In this document: positions 16,519-26,007 of the stretch, one piece after another | Layout: each line of letters opens with the position of its first letter | Position numbering within the stretch: the first letter of the stretch is position 1 | Source of the DNA: Roseovarius dicentrarchi | GTDB lineage: Bacteria > Pseudomonadota > Alphaproteobacteria > Rhodobacterales > Rhodobacteraceae | Direction: 5' to 3' | Length of the DNA stretch: 64,000 nucleotides | NCBI RefSeq assembly: GCF_003316635.1 | Contig: NZ_QNQP01000011.1 | Location: 1 to 64,000, forward strand | Program-made: the position numbers and the translations under genes | The notes under the pieces: generated by a model | What the model was told of the DNA's origin: nothing | The model's input: only the letters and a program-made list of their open reading frames with translations | Databases searched by the model: none

Positions 16519-19500
16519 ATGTGCGCCGACACACCTGAATACAAAGACACGCTGAACCTGCCCCAAACGGATTTCCCCATGCGCGCCGGCCTGCCCAAGC
16601 GCGAGCCGGAATGGCTGGCCCATTGGGAGCGGATCGGCATCTACGACCGCCTGCGCGAAAAGGCCGCCGCAACCCCCGGCACGCGGGTGCCCTTCACCCT
16701 GCATGACGGTCCTCCTTACGCCAACGGCCACCTGCATATCGGCCACGCGCTGAACAAGATCCTCAAGGATATGGTGGTGCGCAGCCAGCAGATGATGGGC
16801 CGCGACGCGCGCTACATCCCCGGCTGGGACTGTCACGGCCTGCCCATCGAATGGAAGATCGAGGAACAGTACCGCGCCAAGGGCAAGAACAAGGATGAGG
16901 TCGACGTCGTCGATTTCCGCCAGGAATGCCGCCGGTTTGCAAGTGGCTGGGTGGACACCCAACGCGCCGAATTCAAGCGCCTTGGCATCACCGGCAAATG
17001 GGAAGCCCCCTACCTGACGATGGATTTCCGTGCCGAGCGGATCATCGCGGAGGAGTTCCAGAAGTTCCTGATGAACGGCACGCTTTATCAAGGATCGAAG
17101 CCCGTGATGTGGTCGCCCGTGGAGAAAACCGCGCTGGCCGAGGCCGAGATCGAATATCACGATCACAAGAGCCATGCGATCTGGGTGGCGTTTAAGATCA
17201 AAAGCCTGCCGGAACGTGTTTTCATCAACGATCCGAACTTGGCGGGCGGAGCCTCCTCGGCAGGCGGCAATCTTTCTATTGGAACAGGTGCTGAAGTTGA
17301 AACCCAAAACCTCATGGACGCGTCAGTTGTAATCTGGACAACGACGCCTTGGACAATACCTTCCAATAAGGCGATCTCTTACAACCCCGATATAAAATAC
17401 AGTGTATTCAGGGTAGAGCAGACAGAGGACGAAAGTTGGACTCAAGTCGGACAACTCTTCATCATAGCCGACAACTTGGCCGAAGAGGTTTTGACAAAGA
17501 GCCGCGTGACGAAGTGGAGCGCTGTCGCGCCGGTTTACAACGAAATTCTAGACGTAATGGTTTGCGCCCACCCGTTCGCGGGCCTTGATGGCGCAGATGG
17601 CTTCTGGGATTACCCCGTGCCGATGATCGACGGCGACCATGTCACCGACGACGCCGGCACCGGGTTCGTGCACACCGCGCCCAGCCACGGCGCCGATGAC
17701 TACGAGGCTTTCGTCAAACGCGGCTGGATCGACCGGATGACCCATAACGTCGGCCAGGAATCCGAATTCCTACCGCACGTCCCCTTCTTCGCGGGCCTTC
17801 AGGTGTTCGACCGCAAGGGCAAGGAAAGCAAGGCAAACCCCGCCGTCATCGACAAACTGGTCGAGGCGGGCGGCATCATCGCGCGCGGCCGCACCACCCA
17901 CAGCTATCCGCACAGCTGGCGCTCCAAGGCGCCGATCATCTTCCGCAACACGCCGCAATGGTTCGCCGCCATCGACCGCCCCGTCGGCGACGGGCAGGAC
18001 ACTTACGGCAAGACGATCCGCCAGCGCGCGCTGACCTCTATCGACAGCCTGGTGAAATGGACCCCGCAAAAGGGCCGCAACCGCCTCTATTCCATGATCG
18101 AGGCCCGCCCCGACTGGGTGCTGTCGCGCCAGCGTGCATGGGGCGTGCCGCTGACCTGCTTCACCAAGCGCGGTGCGTTGCCCACCGACGACGATTTCCT
18201 GCTGCGCAATGAGGACGTCAACGCCCGCATCCTCGCGGCCTTCGAGGCCGAGGGCGCCGACGCCTGGTACAAGGATGGCGCCAAGGACCGCTTCCTGTCC
18301 GGCATCGTCAACCCCGATGAGTGGGACAAGGTCGACGACATCCTCGACGTCTGGTTCGACAGCGGCTCGACCCACGCCTTCGTGCTGCGCGACCGCGAAG
18401 ACGGGTCCGAGGACGGGCTGGCGGACCTCTACCTTGAAGGCACAGACCAGCATCGCGGCTGGTTCCATTCGTCGATGCTTCAGGCCTGCGGCACCATGGG
18501 CCGCGCCCCCTATCGCGGGGTGCTGACGCATGGCTTCACGCTGGACGCCAAGGGCAACAAGATGTCCAAATCGGTCGGCAACACCGTGTCCCCCGAGGAC
18601 GTGACCAAGCAATACGGCGCCGATATCCTGCGCCTCTGGGTCGCGCAATCGGACTATACCGGCGATCTGCGCATCGGGCCGGAAATCCTCAAGGGCGTCG
18701 CAGACAGCTACCGCCGGATGCGCAACACCATGCGCTACCTCTTGGGCGCGCTGGCGCATTTCGACGACTCCGACCGCACCGCCGCCGAAGACATGCCCGA
18801 GCTGGAACAATGGGTCCTGCACCGCATGGCCGAACTGGATAAGGTCGTGCGCGACGGCTATGACGCCTACAACTTCCAGGGCGTCACGCAGGCACTGCTG
18901 AACTTCTGCACGCTGGACCTGTCGGCCTTCTATTTCGACGTGCGCAAGGACGTGCTCTATTGCGACGGCGACAGCATCGAACGGCGCGCGGCGCGCACCG
19001 TGCTGGATTTGCTGTTCCACCGCCTGACCACATGGCTGGCCCCCGTCATGGCCTTCACCATGGAGGAGGTCTGGCTGGAGCGGTTCCCCGGACCGGACTC
19101 GTCGCTGCACCTTCAGGACATTCCTGAAACGCCGGCCACATGGCTGAACCCGCAGCTGGCCAGCAAATGGACCGGCATCCGTCAGGCGCGCCGTGCCGTC
19201 ACCGCCGCGCTGGAAATCGAGCGCACGAACAAGGTCATCGGCTCCTCGCTTGAGGCCGCGCCCGAGGTGTTTGTCGAAAACGAGGCCACGCTGGCCGCCC
19301 TGAAATCGGTCCCCTTCGCGGATATCTGCATCACCTCAGCGGTGACGCTGACAGCAGGCGCCGCCGCAAACGGCGCGTTCCACCTGCCCGAGGCCGAGGG
19401 TTTCGGCGTCACCTTCCACAAGGCGCCCGGCGACAAATGCCAGCGCTGCTGGAAAATCCTGCCAGACGTGGGCACCCACGCCCACCCCGGCACCTGCGCG

Positions 19501-19524
19501 CGCTGCTCTGCCGCGTTGGGCTGA
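16519..19524 (+). CDS. ileS: Isoleucyl-tRNA synthetase
   Basis: Charges tRNA-Ile. The 1001-residue protein has the class I HIGH motif (HLHIGHALNKI, about 72), a long CP1 editing domain with the TTTPWTIPSN motif (about 270-285), and KMSKS (GNKMSKSVGN, about 680). It ends in a C-terminal zinc cluster (CQRCWK ... CARC). AAAGGA precedes the ATG. About 17235-17570 (residues 239-351) is strikingly AT-richer, with codons (ATA, AGG, CTA, TTG) unlike the rest, and includes a Gly/Ala/Ser stretch (GGASSAGGNLSIGTG). This looks like a recombined segment inside the editing domain; the frame is intact. Confidence 0.97.
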   Translation: MCADTPEYKDTLNLPQTDFPMRAGLPKREPEWLAHWERIGIYDRLREKAAATPGTRVPFTLHDGPPYANGHLHIGHALNKILKDMVVRSQQMMGRDARYIPGWDCHGLPIEWKIEEQYRAKGKNKDEVDVVDFRQECRRFASGWVDTQRAEFKRLGITGKWEAPYLTMDFRAERIIAEEFQKFLMNGTLYQGSKPVMWSPVEKTALAEAEIEYHDHKSHAIWVAFKIKSLPERVFINDPNLAGGASSAGGNLSIGTGAEVETQNLMDASVVIWTTTPWTIPSNKAISYNPDIKYSVFRVEQTEDESWTQVGQLFIIADNLAEEVLTKSRVTKWSAVAPVYNEILDVMVCAHPFAGLDGADGFWDYPVPMIDGDHVTDDAGTGFVHTAPSHGADDYEAFVKRGWIDRMTHNVGQESEFLPHVPFFAGLQVFDRKGKESKANPAVIDKLVEAGGIIARGRTTHSYPHSWRSKAPIIFRNTPQWFAAIDRPVGDGQDTYGKTIRQRALTSIDSLVKWTPQKGRNRLYSMIEARPDWVLSRQRAWGVPLTCFTKRGALPTDDDFLLRNEDVNARILAAFEAEGADAWYKDGAKDRFLSGIVNPDEWDKVDDILDVWFDSGSTHAFVLRDREDGSEDGLADLYLEGTDQHRGWFHSSMLQACGTMGRAPYRGVLTHGFTLDAKGNKMSKSVGNTVSPEDVTKQYGADILRLWVAQSDYTGDLRIGPEILKGVADSYRRMRNTMRYLLGALAHFDDSDRTAAEDMPELEQWVLHRMAELDKVVRDGYDAYNFQGVTQALLNFCTLDLSAFYFDVRKDVLYCDGDSIERRAARTVLDLLFHRLTTWLAPVMAFTMEEVWLERFPGPDSSLHLQDIPETPATWLNPQLASKWTGIRQARRAVTAALEIERTNKVIGSSLEAAPEVFVENEATLAALKSVPFADICITSAVTLTAGAAANGAFHLPEAEGFGVTFHKAPGDKCQRCWKILPDVGTHAHPGTCARCSAALG

Positions 19525-19533
19525 TCTGAACCA

Positions 19534-19559
19534 CCGGGCGCCGCAACACCGGCGCCCGG
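19534..19559 (+). terminator. ileS terminator
   Basis: A perfect 10-bp stem, CCGGGCGCCG / CGGCGCCCGG, with loop CAACAC and CTTT after it, 10 nt downstream of the ileS stop. Confidence 0.75.
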
Positions 19560-19572
19560 CTTTCATCTGCCT

Positions 19573-19591
19573 GTGAATATTCAAGAAGACC
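19573..19591 (+). repeat. Dispersed intergenic motif, weak copy
   Basis: GTGAATATTCAAGAAGACC after the ileS terminator shares the -ATATT-CAAGAAGA- core with the motif but has lost the middle. Confidence 0.35.
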
Positions 19592-19738
19592 CCGGCCTCT
19601 GGTCGCACGCATGTCAGCGCAATCAAGCGCCAGAACTATCCTGAGGCCCCGTTTTAAATTCTTCTCAGGCACTTGCGCGGCGCCTGCGCGCACTACACCT
19701 GCCAGTGACACAAACCTCATGACAAGGCAGCCACGGCG

Positions 19739-20659
19739 ATGGATTTCATATACGTTCTCGGGGGGCTGATCGGCCTCTTTTTCGGGGGCGAAGCGCTCGT
19801 GCGCGGCAGTAGCGGACTGGCCCGCAGGATGGCCCTGTCGCCGCTGCTGATCGGCCTGACGGTGGTCGGCTTTGGCACATCCACACCTGAACTGTTGATA
19901 TCGGTAAATGCGGCGCCCAGCGGCGCGCCGGACATTGCGCTGGGCAATGTGCTGGGCTCGAACATTGCCAATATATTGCTCATCATCGGCCTGACCGCAC
20001 TGATCTGGCCGATCAACGCGCCCACCGGCACCGTGCGGCGGGACACAGGCGTGATGATTGCCGCCGCGGTTATTTTGCTACCCCTGTTCGCCATGGTGCA
20101 AGTGGGCCATCTGGCCGGCCTGGGTCTGGTGGCCGGATTGGTCTGCTATCTGGCGTGGGCGTATCTGGCCCCCGGCACCGATGCCTGTCCGGACGCTGCT
20201 CCGGCGCCGGTCATGCGTGTGCTGCCAGCGGCGCTGTGGATCGTCGGCGGGCTGATCCTATTGCTTACCGGTGCGCATTTTCTGGTGGAAGGGTCGGTTG
20301 CCATCGCCCGTAGCCATGGCTTGTCCGAGGCGTTTATCGGCCTCAGCATCGTCGCTGTCGGCACCTCCCTGCCCGAACTGGCCACGTCCATCATTGCCGC
20401 CTTCCGCCGACAGTCCGAAATCGCCATCGGCAATGTCATCGGCTCGAACATCTTCAACATTCTGGGCATTCTCGGTGTGACGGCCATCATCACGCCCATC
20501 CCCGTTGCCGGCCGGTTTCTGAGCTTTGATCTGCCGGCGGTCATCGCCGCCTCCGCCTTGCTGGCTGTGTTGCTGCTGACGCGCCCGATGATTGGCCGCG
20601 CGGTCGGGGCCGGGCTGCTGTTGGCCTATGCGGCGTATATCATTGCCGCGCAGGCCTGA
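19739..20659 (+). CDS. Calcium/sodium antiporter (CaCA family, YrbG-like)
   Basis: A 306-residue inner-membrane cation exchanger with about ten hydrophobic helices. It shows the two inverted alpha-repeats of the family: VGFGTSTPELLISVNA with ALGNVLGSNIANILL (about 40-85), and AVGTSLPELATSIIA with AIGNVIGSNIFNILGILG (about 205-250). Acidic residues in the TPEL and LPEL segments bind the cation. YrbG-type proteins are usually annotated as K-dependent Na/Ca exchangers; the direction and ion are not determinable here. Monocistronic, convergent with rpsA. Confidence 0.93.
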   Translation: MDFIYVLGGLIGLFFGGEALVRGSSGLARRMALSPLLIGLTVVGFGTSTPELLISVNAAPSGAPDIALGNVLGSNIANILLIIGLTALIWPINAPTGTVRRDTGVMIAAAVILLPLFAMVQVGHLAGLGLVAGLVCYLAWAYLAPGTDACPDAAPAPVMRVLPAALWIVGGLILLLTGAHFLVEGSVAIARSHGLSEAFIGLSIVAVGTSLPELATSIIAAFRRQSEIAIGNVIGSNIFNILGILGVTAIITPIPVAGRFLSFDLPAVIAASALLAVLLLTRPMIGRAVGAGLLLAYAAYIIAAQA

Positions 20660-20682
20660 CAGCGACCTTCGCAATGCAAAAA

Positions 20683-20704
20683 GCCCCACAGTCACCTGCG
20701 GGGC
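20683..20704 (-). terminator. rpsA terminator
   Basis: On the minus strand GCCCCGCA pairs with TGTGGGGC (one mismatch) and is followed by TTTTTGC, 31 bp after the rpsA stop. It may also serve the antiporter gene from the other side. Confidence 0.8.
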
Positions 20705-20734
20705 CTTCTTCACTCTTCAACGCCAGGCGCGCGA

Positions 20735-22417
20735 TCAGTCGTTGTCGGACTTCAGCGCCGCGCCCAGAATGTCGCCCAGCGATGCGCCGGAAGCGGAAGA
20801 ACCGTACTGTTCCACGGCCTCTTTTTCCTCGGCGATTTCGCGTGCCTTGATCGACAGGCCCAGACGATGCGACTTGGCGTCGATATTGGTGACGCGTGCG
20901 TCCACCTTGTCACCGACCGAGAACCGCTCGGGGCGCTGTTCGGCACGGTCACGGCTCAGGTCGGAGCGGCGGATGAAAGACTTCATGCCTTCATATTCCA
21001 CTTCGATCCCGCCATCCTCGATCGAGGTGACCGTGACCGTGATGATCGCGCCGCGCTTCACGCCGCCAACCGCCTCGGCAAACTTGTCGCCGCCCAGGTT
21101 CTTGATCGAGAGCGAGATACGCTCCTTGTCGGTGTCGACCTCGGACACGACCGCCTGAACAACGTCGCCCTTGCGGTAGTTCTGGATCGCATCTTCGCCG
21201 CGCTCGTCCCAGCTGATGTCGCTGAGGTGAACCATGCCGTCGATCTCGCCTTCGAGGCCGATGAACAGACCGAATTCGGTGATGTTCTTGACCTCGCCCT
21301 CGACCTCGGTGCCCTCGGGATGAGTTTCTGCAAACACTTCCCACGGGTTACGCATGGTCTGCTTGAGGCCCAGCGACACGCGACGCTTGGCGCTGTCGAT
21401 TTCCAGAACCATGACTTCGACTTCCTGGCTGGTCGAGACGATCTTGCCGGGATGCACGTTTTTCTTGGTCCAGGACATTTCGCTGACGTGAACCAGACCT
21501 TCGACGCCCGGCTCCAGCTCGACGAATGCACCGTAGTCGGTGATGTTCGTCACGCGGCCCGTGTGGGTGGATTCCAGCGGGTACTTGCCGGCGACCATAT
21601 CCCACGGATCTTCCTGAAGCTGCTTCATGCCCAGGGAGATGCGGTGCGTTTCCTTGTTGATCTTGATCACCTGAACCTTGACCGTCTCGCCGATGGCGAG
21701 GATCTCGGACGGGTGGTTCACGCGGCGCCATGCCATGTCGGTGACGTGCAGCAGGCCGTCAACACCGCCCAGATCGACGAAGGCGCCGTATTCTGTGATG
21801 TTCTTGACGACGCCGTCGACGTTCTGACCCTCAGTGAGGTTACCGATGACTTCGGCGCGCTGCTCGGCGCGGCTCTCTTCCAGGATCGCACGGCGCGATA
21901 CCACGATATTGCCACGGCGGCGGTCCATTTTCAGGATCTGGAACGGCTGCTTGAGGCCCATCAGGGGGCCGGCATCGCGCACGGGGCGCACATCAACCTG
22001 AGAGCCGGGCAGGAACGCAACGGCGCCGCCCAGATCGACGGTGAAGCCACCCTTGACGCGGCCAAAGATCGCGCCTTCGACGCGCTCTTCTGCGGCGTAC
22101 GCTTTTTCCAGACGGTCCCATGCTTCCTCGCGGCGGGCCATTTCGCGGCTGATGACAGCCTCGCCACGCGCGTTTTCGGCCGAGCGCAGGAACACTTCGA
22201 CTTCGTCGCCGACATTGATGTTCGGCTGCTCGCCGGGATCTGCGAATTCTTTCAGATCGACGCGGCCTTCCATTTTATAGCCGACGTCGATGATGGCCTG
22301 GCCCGCTTCGACAGCGATGACCTTGCCTTTGACAACTGTACCCTCGTCGGGCGTGTCCATTTCGAAGCTTTCGTTCAAAAGCGCTTCGAATTCTTCCATA
22401 GATGTATTCTGAGCCAT
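20735..22417 (-). CDS. rpsA: 30S ribosomal protein S1
   Basis: A 560-residue S1 protein that binds mRNA and helps translation initiation. It contains about six S1 (OB-fold) repeats, recognisable by recurring VVKNITEYGAFVDLGGVDGLLHVTDM, ITDYGAFVELEPGVEGLVHVSEM and KNITEFGLFIGLEGEIDGMVHLSD-type blocks. The N-terminus MAQNTSMEEFEALLNESFEM is typical for alphaproteobacteria and is preceded by AAAGGA. It sits 210 bp downstream of cmk in the conserved cmk-rpsA order; ihfB, often next, is absent. Confidence 0.97.
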   Translation of the reverse strand: MAQNTSMEEFEALLNESFEMDTPDEGTVVKGKVIAVEAGQAIIDVGYKMEGRVDLKEFADPGEQPNINVGDEVEVFLRSAENARGEAVISREMARREEAWDRLEKAYAAEERVEGAIFGRVKGGFTVDLGGAVAFLPGSQVDVRPVRDAGPLMGLKQPFQILKMDRRRGNIVVSRRAILEESRAEQRAEVIGNLTEGQNVDGVVKNITEYGAFVDLGGVDGLLHVTDMAWRRVNHPSEILAIGETVKVQVIKINKETHRISLGMKQLQEDPWDMVAGKYPLESTHTGRVTNITDYGAFVELEPGVEGLVHVSEMSWTKKNVHPGKIVSTSQEVEVMVLEIDSAKRRVSLGLKQTMRNPWEVFAETHPEGTEVEGEVKNITEFGLFIGLEGEIDGMVHLSDISWDERGEDAIQNYRKGDVVQAVVSEVDTDKERISLSIKNLGGDKFAEAVGGVKRGAIITVTVTSIEDGGIEVEYEGMKSFIRRSDLSRDRAEQRPERFSVGDKVDARVTNIDAKSHRLGLSIKAREIAEEKEAVEQYGSSASGASLGDILGAALKSDND

Positions 22418-22514
22418 GTGGTCTCGGATTCCTTTATACGGTTTTTTCGGGCCGTGCGGTTGTCTCCGCCGGTCTTGGGGTTTCGTTGGTCAGGCGATGT
22501 GCAAACAGCGAAAG

Positions 22515-22537
22515 AGGGCCCTGTTGATGCAGGCCCT
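22515..22537 (-). terminator. Hairpin in the cmk-rpsA gap
   Basis: On the minus strand AGGGCC and GGCCCT form a stem across an 11-nt loop, followed by CTTTCGCTGTTT, about 90 nt after the cmk stop. It may attenuate read-through from cmk or belong to the rpsA leader. Confidence 0.4.
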
Positions 22538-22627
22538 GCTCGATTCTTTCGGATTTGCGGCAGATACCGCCACGGTGACAGCCGCGCGTATAGGCCAACA
22601 ACGCCCGATTGACAAGGGCCGGGGCGC

Positions 22628-23239
22628 CTAGCCGCGCTGGACGCGCTCGACCTCGGCGATCGCGGCGGCAACGGCCTGTTCGATCGTCAGGCGCGAGGTA
22701 TCCAGCAAGATGGCGTCGTCTGCCGGTTTGAGAGGTGCGGCAGCGCGGGCGCTGTCGCGGGCGTCGCGCAGGCGCAGATCGTCCAGCACCTCCTGAAAGG
22801 TGATATCATGTCCGGCGCCGGTCAGTTCCGTCATGCGCCGGGCCGCGCGGACATCATCGGTGGCGGTCACGTACAGCTTGACCTCGGCATGGGGGCAAAT
22901 CACCGTGCCGATGTCGCGCCCATCCAGCACCGCACCGCCGGACCGTGTGGCAAAGGCGCGCTGAAAGTCGATCAGTGCCTGCCGCACTTCGGGGATTGCG
23001 GCGACGCGGCTGGCGGCCTGGCCCACCTCGGGCGTGCGCAGATCGGGCGCGTCCAGATCCGCCCGCTGAAGCGAGCGGGCCGCCTCGACCGGGCCGACGC
23101 CATCCAGCGTGCGGCGCCCGGTGGCCCGGTACAGCAGCCCCGTATCCAGATGCGCAAAGCCGAAATGCGCCGCCAGACGGCGCCCGACCGTCCCCTTGCC
23201 CGCCGCTGCCGGTCCGTCGATTGCGATTGTGAATGTCAT
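22628..23239 (-). CDS. cmk: Cytidylate kinase
   Basis: Phosphorylates CMP and dCMP. The 203-residue protein has the P-loop [20 protein letters not shown] (about 4-23), [38 protein letters not shown] (the DGRDIGT motif, about 103-110) and [20 protein letters not shown], all characteristic of Cmk. It lies upstream of rpsA as in many bacteria; aroA, the usual preceding gene, is missing from this side. Confidence 0.95.
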   Translation of the reverse strand: MTFTIAIDGPAAAGKGTVGRRLAAHFGFAHLDTGLLYRATGRRTLDGVGPVEAARSLQRADLDAPDLRTPEVGQAASRVAAIPEVRQALIDFQRAFATRSGGAVLDGRDIGTVICPHAEVKLYVTATDDVRAARRMTELTGAGHDITFQEVLDDLRLRDARDSARAAAPLKPADDAILLDTSRLTIEQAVAAAIAEVERVQRG

Positions 23240-23346
23240 CTAAGCCTCAAAGCTGTCTGAACATATCGGTAAAGGAAGCGGCGCGGCGGCTCAAGCGGTG
23301 GATGCGATTAACCGGCGTTTCGTGCAAATGGTGAGGGCAGGATCCT

Positions 23347-23367
23347 GGGTATTTCCACCAAGAAAAG
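23347..23367 (+). repeat. Dispersed intergenic motif, copy 4
   Basis: GGGTATTTCCACCAAGAAAA lies in the gap between the divergent cmk and dapF genes. It is nearly identical to copy 1. Confidence 0.6.
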
Positions 23368-23486
23368 CCATAGGGTGCATTGCAGATCGCAAATGTTGAT
23401 TTTATGGCGGCGGGGCGCGATTATAACCACGGCGTACGTTGCTTGGGCCAAGGTATGTCAAGCTTAACGGTATCAAGAAGGGCAGC

Positions 23487-24359
23487 ATGACATTGAAACG
23501 CCCCTTGAGCGATATCTTTCCGCCCTCTGGGCGACCGTTCGTCAAGATGCATGGTTTGCGCAACCATTTCGTTATCATGGACGGCCGCGATACGCCCTTT
23601 GCCCCGACGCCGGCGCAAATCGCGCATATCTGCGATGTGGGGGCCGGCATCGGCGGGGATCAGTTGCTGGTGATCGGGCGATCGGCACGCGCTGACGCAT
23701 CCCTGCGCATTCTCAACGTGGATGGGCGCGAGGTGAGTGCCTGCGGCAATGCCACCCGCTGCGTCGCGTGGCTGCTGCTGGAGGAGGCCGGCACAGATAC
23801 CGTGACGCTGGAGACGGGGTCAGGTGTGCTGCGCTGCGCCCGTGCGGGCGCGATGGAGGTCAGCGTGCAAATGGGGCAGATCGTGCATGACTGGCAGGCG
23901 ATCGGGCTGGCCCGCGCGGTGGACACATTGGATCTGCCATTGGTGCATGGGCCGCTGACGCATGGGGTGGCGTCGTGGATCGGCAACCCGCATGTGACGT
24001 TTTTTGTCAGGGATCTGCCGTCGCTGGACGTCGCCGCGCTGGCGCATCCGGTGCAAAACGACCCGCTTTTTCCCGAGCAGGTCAATGTCGGGCTGGCCGA
24101 GCTGCTGGGACCGGCACTTATCCGCTTGCAGGTCTATGAGCGGCCCGGCATGGTAACCGCAGCTTGCGGCACTGGCGCCTGCGTGGCCGTTCGCGCCGCG
24201 CAACTGCGCGGGCTGGTCGGGCCGGGCGCCGTGCGCGTCGAGATGGGCGCAGGTGCCGTGCAGATAGACACGGGCGAGGACGGCGGCGCGGTGATGACCG
24301 GGCCAGTCGCCTATTCCTTCTGGGGCCATTTGCCCCGCGATTTGGAAAGGACCAGATGA
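23487..24359 (+). CDS. dapF: Diaminopimelate epimerase
   Basis: Interconverts LL- and meso-diaminopimelate for lysine and peptidoglycan. The 290-residue protein has the start [18 protein letters not shown] and the two active-site cysteine motifs, [14 protein letters not shown] (about 85) and [16 protein letters not shown] (about 228). The ATG at 23487 follows AAGAAGGG; the frame is open from 23439 without support. The stop overlaps the ABC ATPase start (ATGA), an unusual partner for dapF, which might mean the epimerase acts with the imported amino acid, or simple co-regulation. Confidence 0.92.
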   Translation: MTLKRPLSDIFPPSGRPFVKMHGLRNHFVIMDGRDTPFAPTPAQIAHICDVGAGIGGDQLLVIGRSARADASLRILNVDGREVSACGNATRCVAWLLLEEAGTDTVTLETGSGVLRCARAGAMEVSVQMGQIVHDWQAIGLARAVDTLDLPLVHGPLTHGVASWIGNPHVTFFVRDLPSLDVAALAHPVQNDPLFPEQVNVGLAELLGPALIRLQVYERPGMVTAACGTGACVAVRAAQLRGLVGPGAVRVEMGAGAVQIDTGEDGGAVMTGPVAYSFWGHLPRDLERTR

Positions 24360-25105
24360 GCGAGCCGATGATCGTCATCGAGGGGGTCAGCAAGACCTAC
24401 CACATGAAAGGCCGTGCGGATGTGCGCGCGCTGGACAATGTCACCGCGACCATCGACCGGGGCGAGGTGGTTGTCATCATCGGCCCGTCCGGGTCGGGTA
24501 AATCCACGCTGTTGCGCGCGCTGAACGGGCTTCAGCCGGTGGATGAGGGCCGGATCGTGATCGACGGGGTCGAGGTAACGTCGAAGAAAACCGACATCAA
24601 CCGCCTGCGCGCCGAGGTCGGCATGGTGTTCCAGCATTTCAACCTGTTCCAGCACAAGACCGCGCTGGAAAATATCGTTCTGCCGCAGATCATCGTCGCC
24701 AAGCGCAAGCGCGCCGAGGCCGAGGCGATTGCGCGCGATCTGCTGAAAAAGGTTGGCCTGCCGGATCAGGAGGCCAGCTATCCCGTCATGCTGTCGGGCG
24801 GGCAGCAGCAGCGGATCGCGATTGCGCGCAGCCTGGCGATGAAACCCAAGGTGATGCTGTTTGACGAGGCGACATCAGCGCTGGACCCCGAGACCGTGGG
24901 CGGCGTGCTGGAGCAGATGCGCGCCCTGGCGGCCGAGGGCATGACGATGGCCGTGGTCACCCATGAGATGGGTTTTGCGCGCGAGGCGGCGGACCGGGTC
25001 ATTTTCATGGACGGCGGCGCCATCATCGAGGAAAACACCCCGGCGGCGTTTTTCGACAATCCGCAGACAGACAGGGCGCAGGACTTTCTTAGCCAGATCC
25101 TGTAG
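24356..25105 (+). CDS. Polar amino acid ABC transporter, ATP-binding subunit
   Basis: A 249-residue ATPase of the GlnQ/HisP/ArtP type. Walker A is GPSGSGKST (about 42-50), the Q-loop region [17 protein letters not shown], the signature [16 protein letters not shown] (about 146-161), Walker [15 protein letters not shown] (about 165-178), and the switch His in [14 protein letters not shown]. It starts within the dapF stop (ATGA). The following binding protein and two permeases complete a polar amino acid importer; the exact substrate is not visible. Confidence 0.94.
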   Translation: MSEPMIVIEGVSKTYHMKGRADVRALDNVTATIDRGEVVVIIGPSGSGKSTLLRALNGLQPVDEGRIVIDGVEVTSKKTDINRLRAEVGMVFQHFNLFQHKTALENIVLPQIIVAKRKRAEAEAIARDLLKKVGLPDQEASYPVMLSGGQQQRIAIARSLAMKPKVMLFDEATSALDPETVGGVLEQMRALAAEGMTMAVVTHEMGFAREAADRVIFMDGGAIIEENTPAAFFDNPQTDRAQDFLSQIL

Positions 25106-25132
25106 ATAAACAACAACAAGGAGGAGACGATA

Positions 25133-25930
25133 ATGAAACTGAAATCCCTGATCACCGGGCTGATCGGCGGGGCTGTCATGGCCGCAACCGCCACAGTATC
25201 GCTGGCCGAAACCACGATGGAAAAGATCGTGCGCACCGGCGAGATTACCATCGCCGTGCAGACCCAAGGCCCCCCCGTCAGCTTTATCAACAAGAATGGC
25301 GAGCGGACCGGGCTGGCCGTCGATCTGGCGCAGATGATGGCCGACGACATGGGCGTCAAACTGGTCGTGCAGGATTACGACTGGAAGGGCCTGATCCCGG
25401 CGCTGACCTCGGGCAAGGCGGATTTCATCGCTGCCGACATGACGCCCACCGCCCAGCGCAGCATGCAGATCATGTTTACCGAGCCGGTGTTCTTCGCCGA
25501 AACGGTGGCCTTTGCCAAGGAAGGGCATGGCTATTCCAGCTGGAAGGATCTGAATTCGCCGGATATTTCGCTGGCGGCGACGCAGGCATCCTCCTACGCG
25601 GCGGCCGCGCGCAAATTCCTGCCCGACGCCGAGCTGAAGGAATTCTCCGGCGGCACCGCGCAGGCGGTTCAGGCGGTCATGTCGGGCCGCGCATCGGCCG
25701 GCGTGACGGACAAGGCAACGCTGTCGGGCTTCATGTCGTCCATCGACGGGCTGGTGCAGATCGAGGGCGAGTTGAACCGCGAGCCGCTGGGCTTTGCCGT
25801 GCGCCCGGATTCGGTGCATCTGCTGAACAGCCTTGATAACTATATGCGCCTGATCCGCATTGACGGACGGTTGGATGAAAAAGTGGCCTACTGGTGGAAT
25901 TCCACCGATTGGGAAGCCGATCACAAGTGA
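25133..25930 (+). CDS. Amino acid ABC transporter, substrate-binding protein (family 3)
   Basis: A 265-residue periplasmic binding protein with signal peptide (LKSLITGLIGGAVMAATATV...LAE). The family 3 signature is KNGERTGLAVDLAQMMADDMG (about 57-77), followed by DYDWKGLIPALTSGKADFIAADMTPTAQR, where the Arg/Asp pair binds the amino-acid moiety, and FAVRPDS near the end. A good AAGGAGGAGA site lies before the ATG. A stable hairpin after the gene probably raises its level over the permeases. Confidence 0.93.
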   Translation: MKLKSLITGLIGGAVMAATATVSLAETTMEKIVRTGEITIAVQTQGPPVSFINKNGERTGLAVDLAQMMADDMGVKLVVQDYDWKGLIPALTSGKADFIAADMTPTAQRSMQIMFTEPVFFAETVAFAKEGHGYSSWKDLNSPDISLAATQASSYAAAARKFLPDAELKEFSGGTAQAVQAVMSGRASAGVTDKATLSGFMSSIDGLVQIEGELNREPLGFAVRPDSVHLLNSLDNYMRLIRIDGRLDEKVAYWWNSTDWEADHK

Positions 25931-25937
25931 TGATCTT

Positions 25938-25962
25938 GGGCAGGGGCATCGCGCCCCTGCCC
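25938..25962 (+). terminator. Intercistronic hairpin after the binding-protein gene
   Basis: A perfect 10-bp stem, GGGCAGGGGC / GCCCCTGCCC, with loop ATCGC, 7 nt after the binding-protein stop and without a T-run. In ABC operons such stems typically protect the upstream mRNA or attenuate the permease genes. Confidence 0.7.
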
Positions 25963-26007
25963 TGCCGATATGCAATCTGACCTGACACGCAAGGCCGCCC
26001 CCCGCCC

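Noticed and set aside
20867-22612. A 581-codon open frame opposite rpsA
   Set aside because: Antisense shadow of S1; its repeats merely mirror the S1 repeats.
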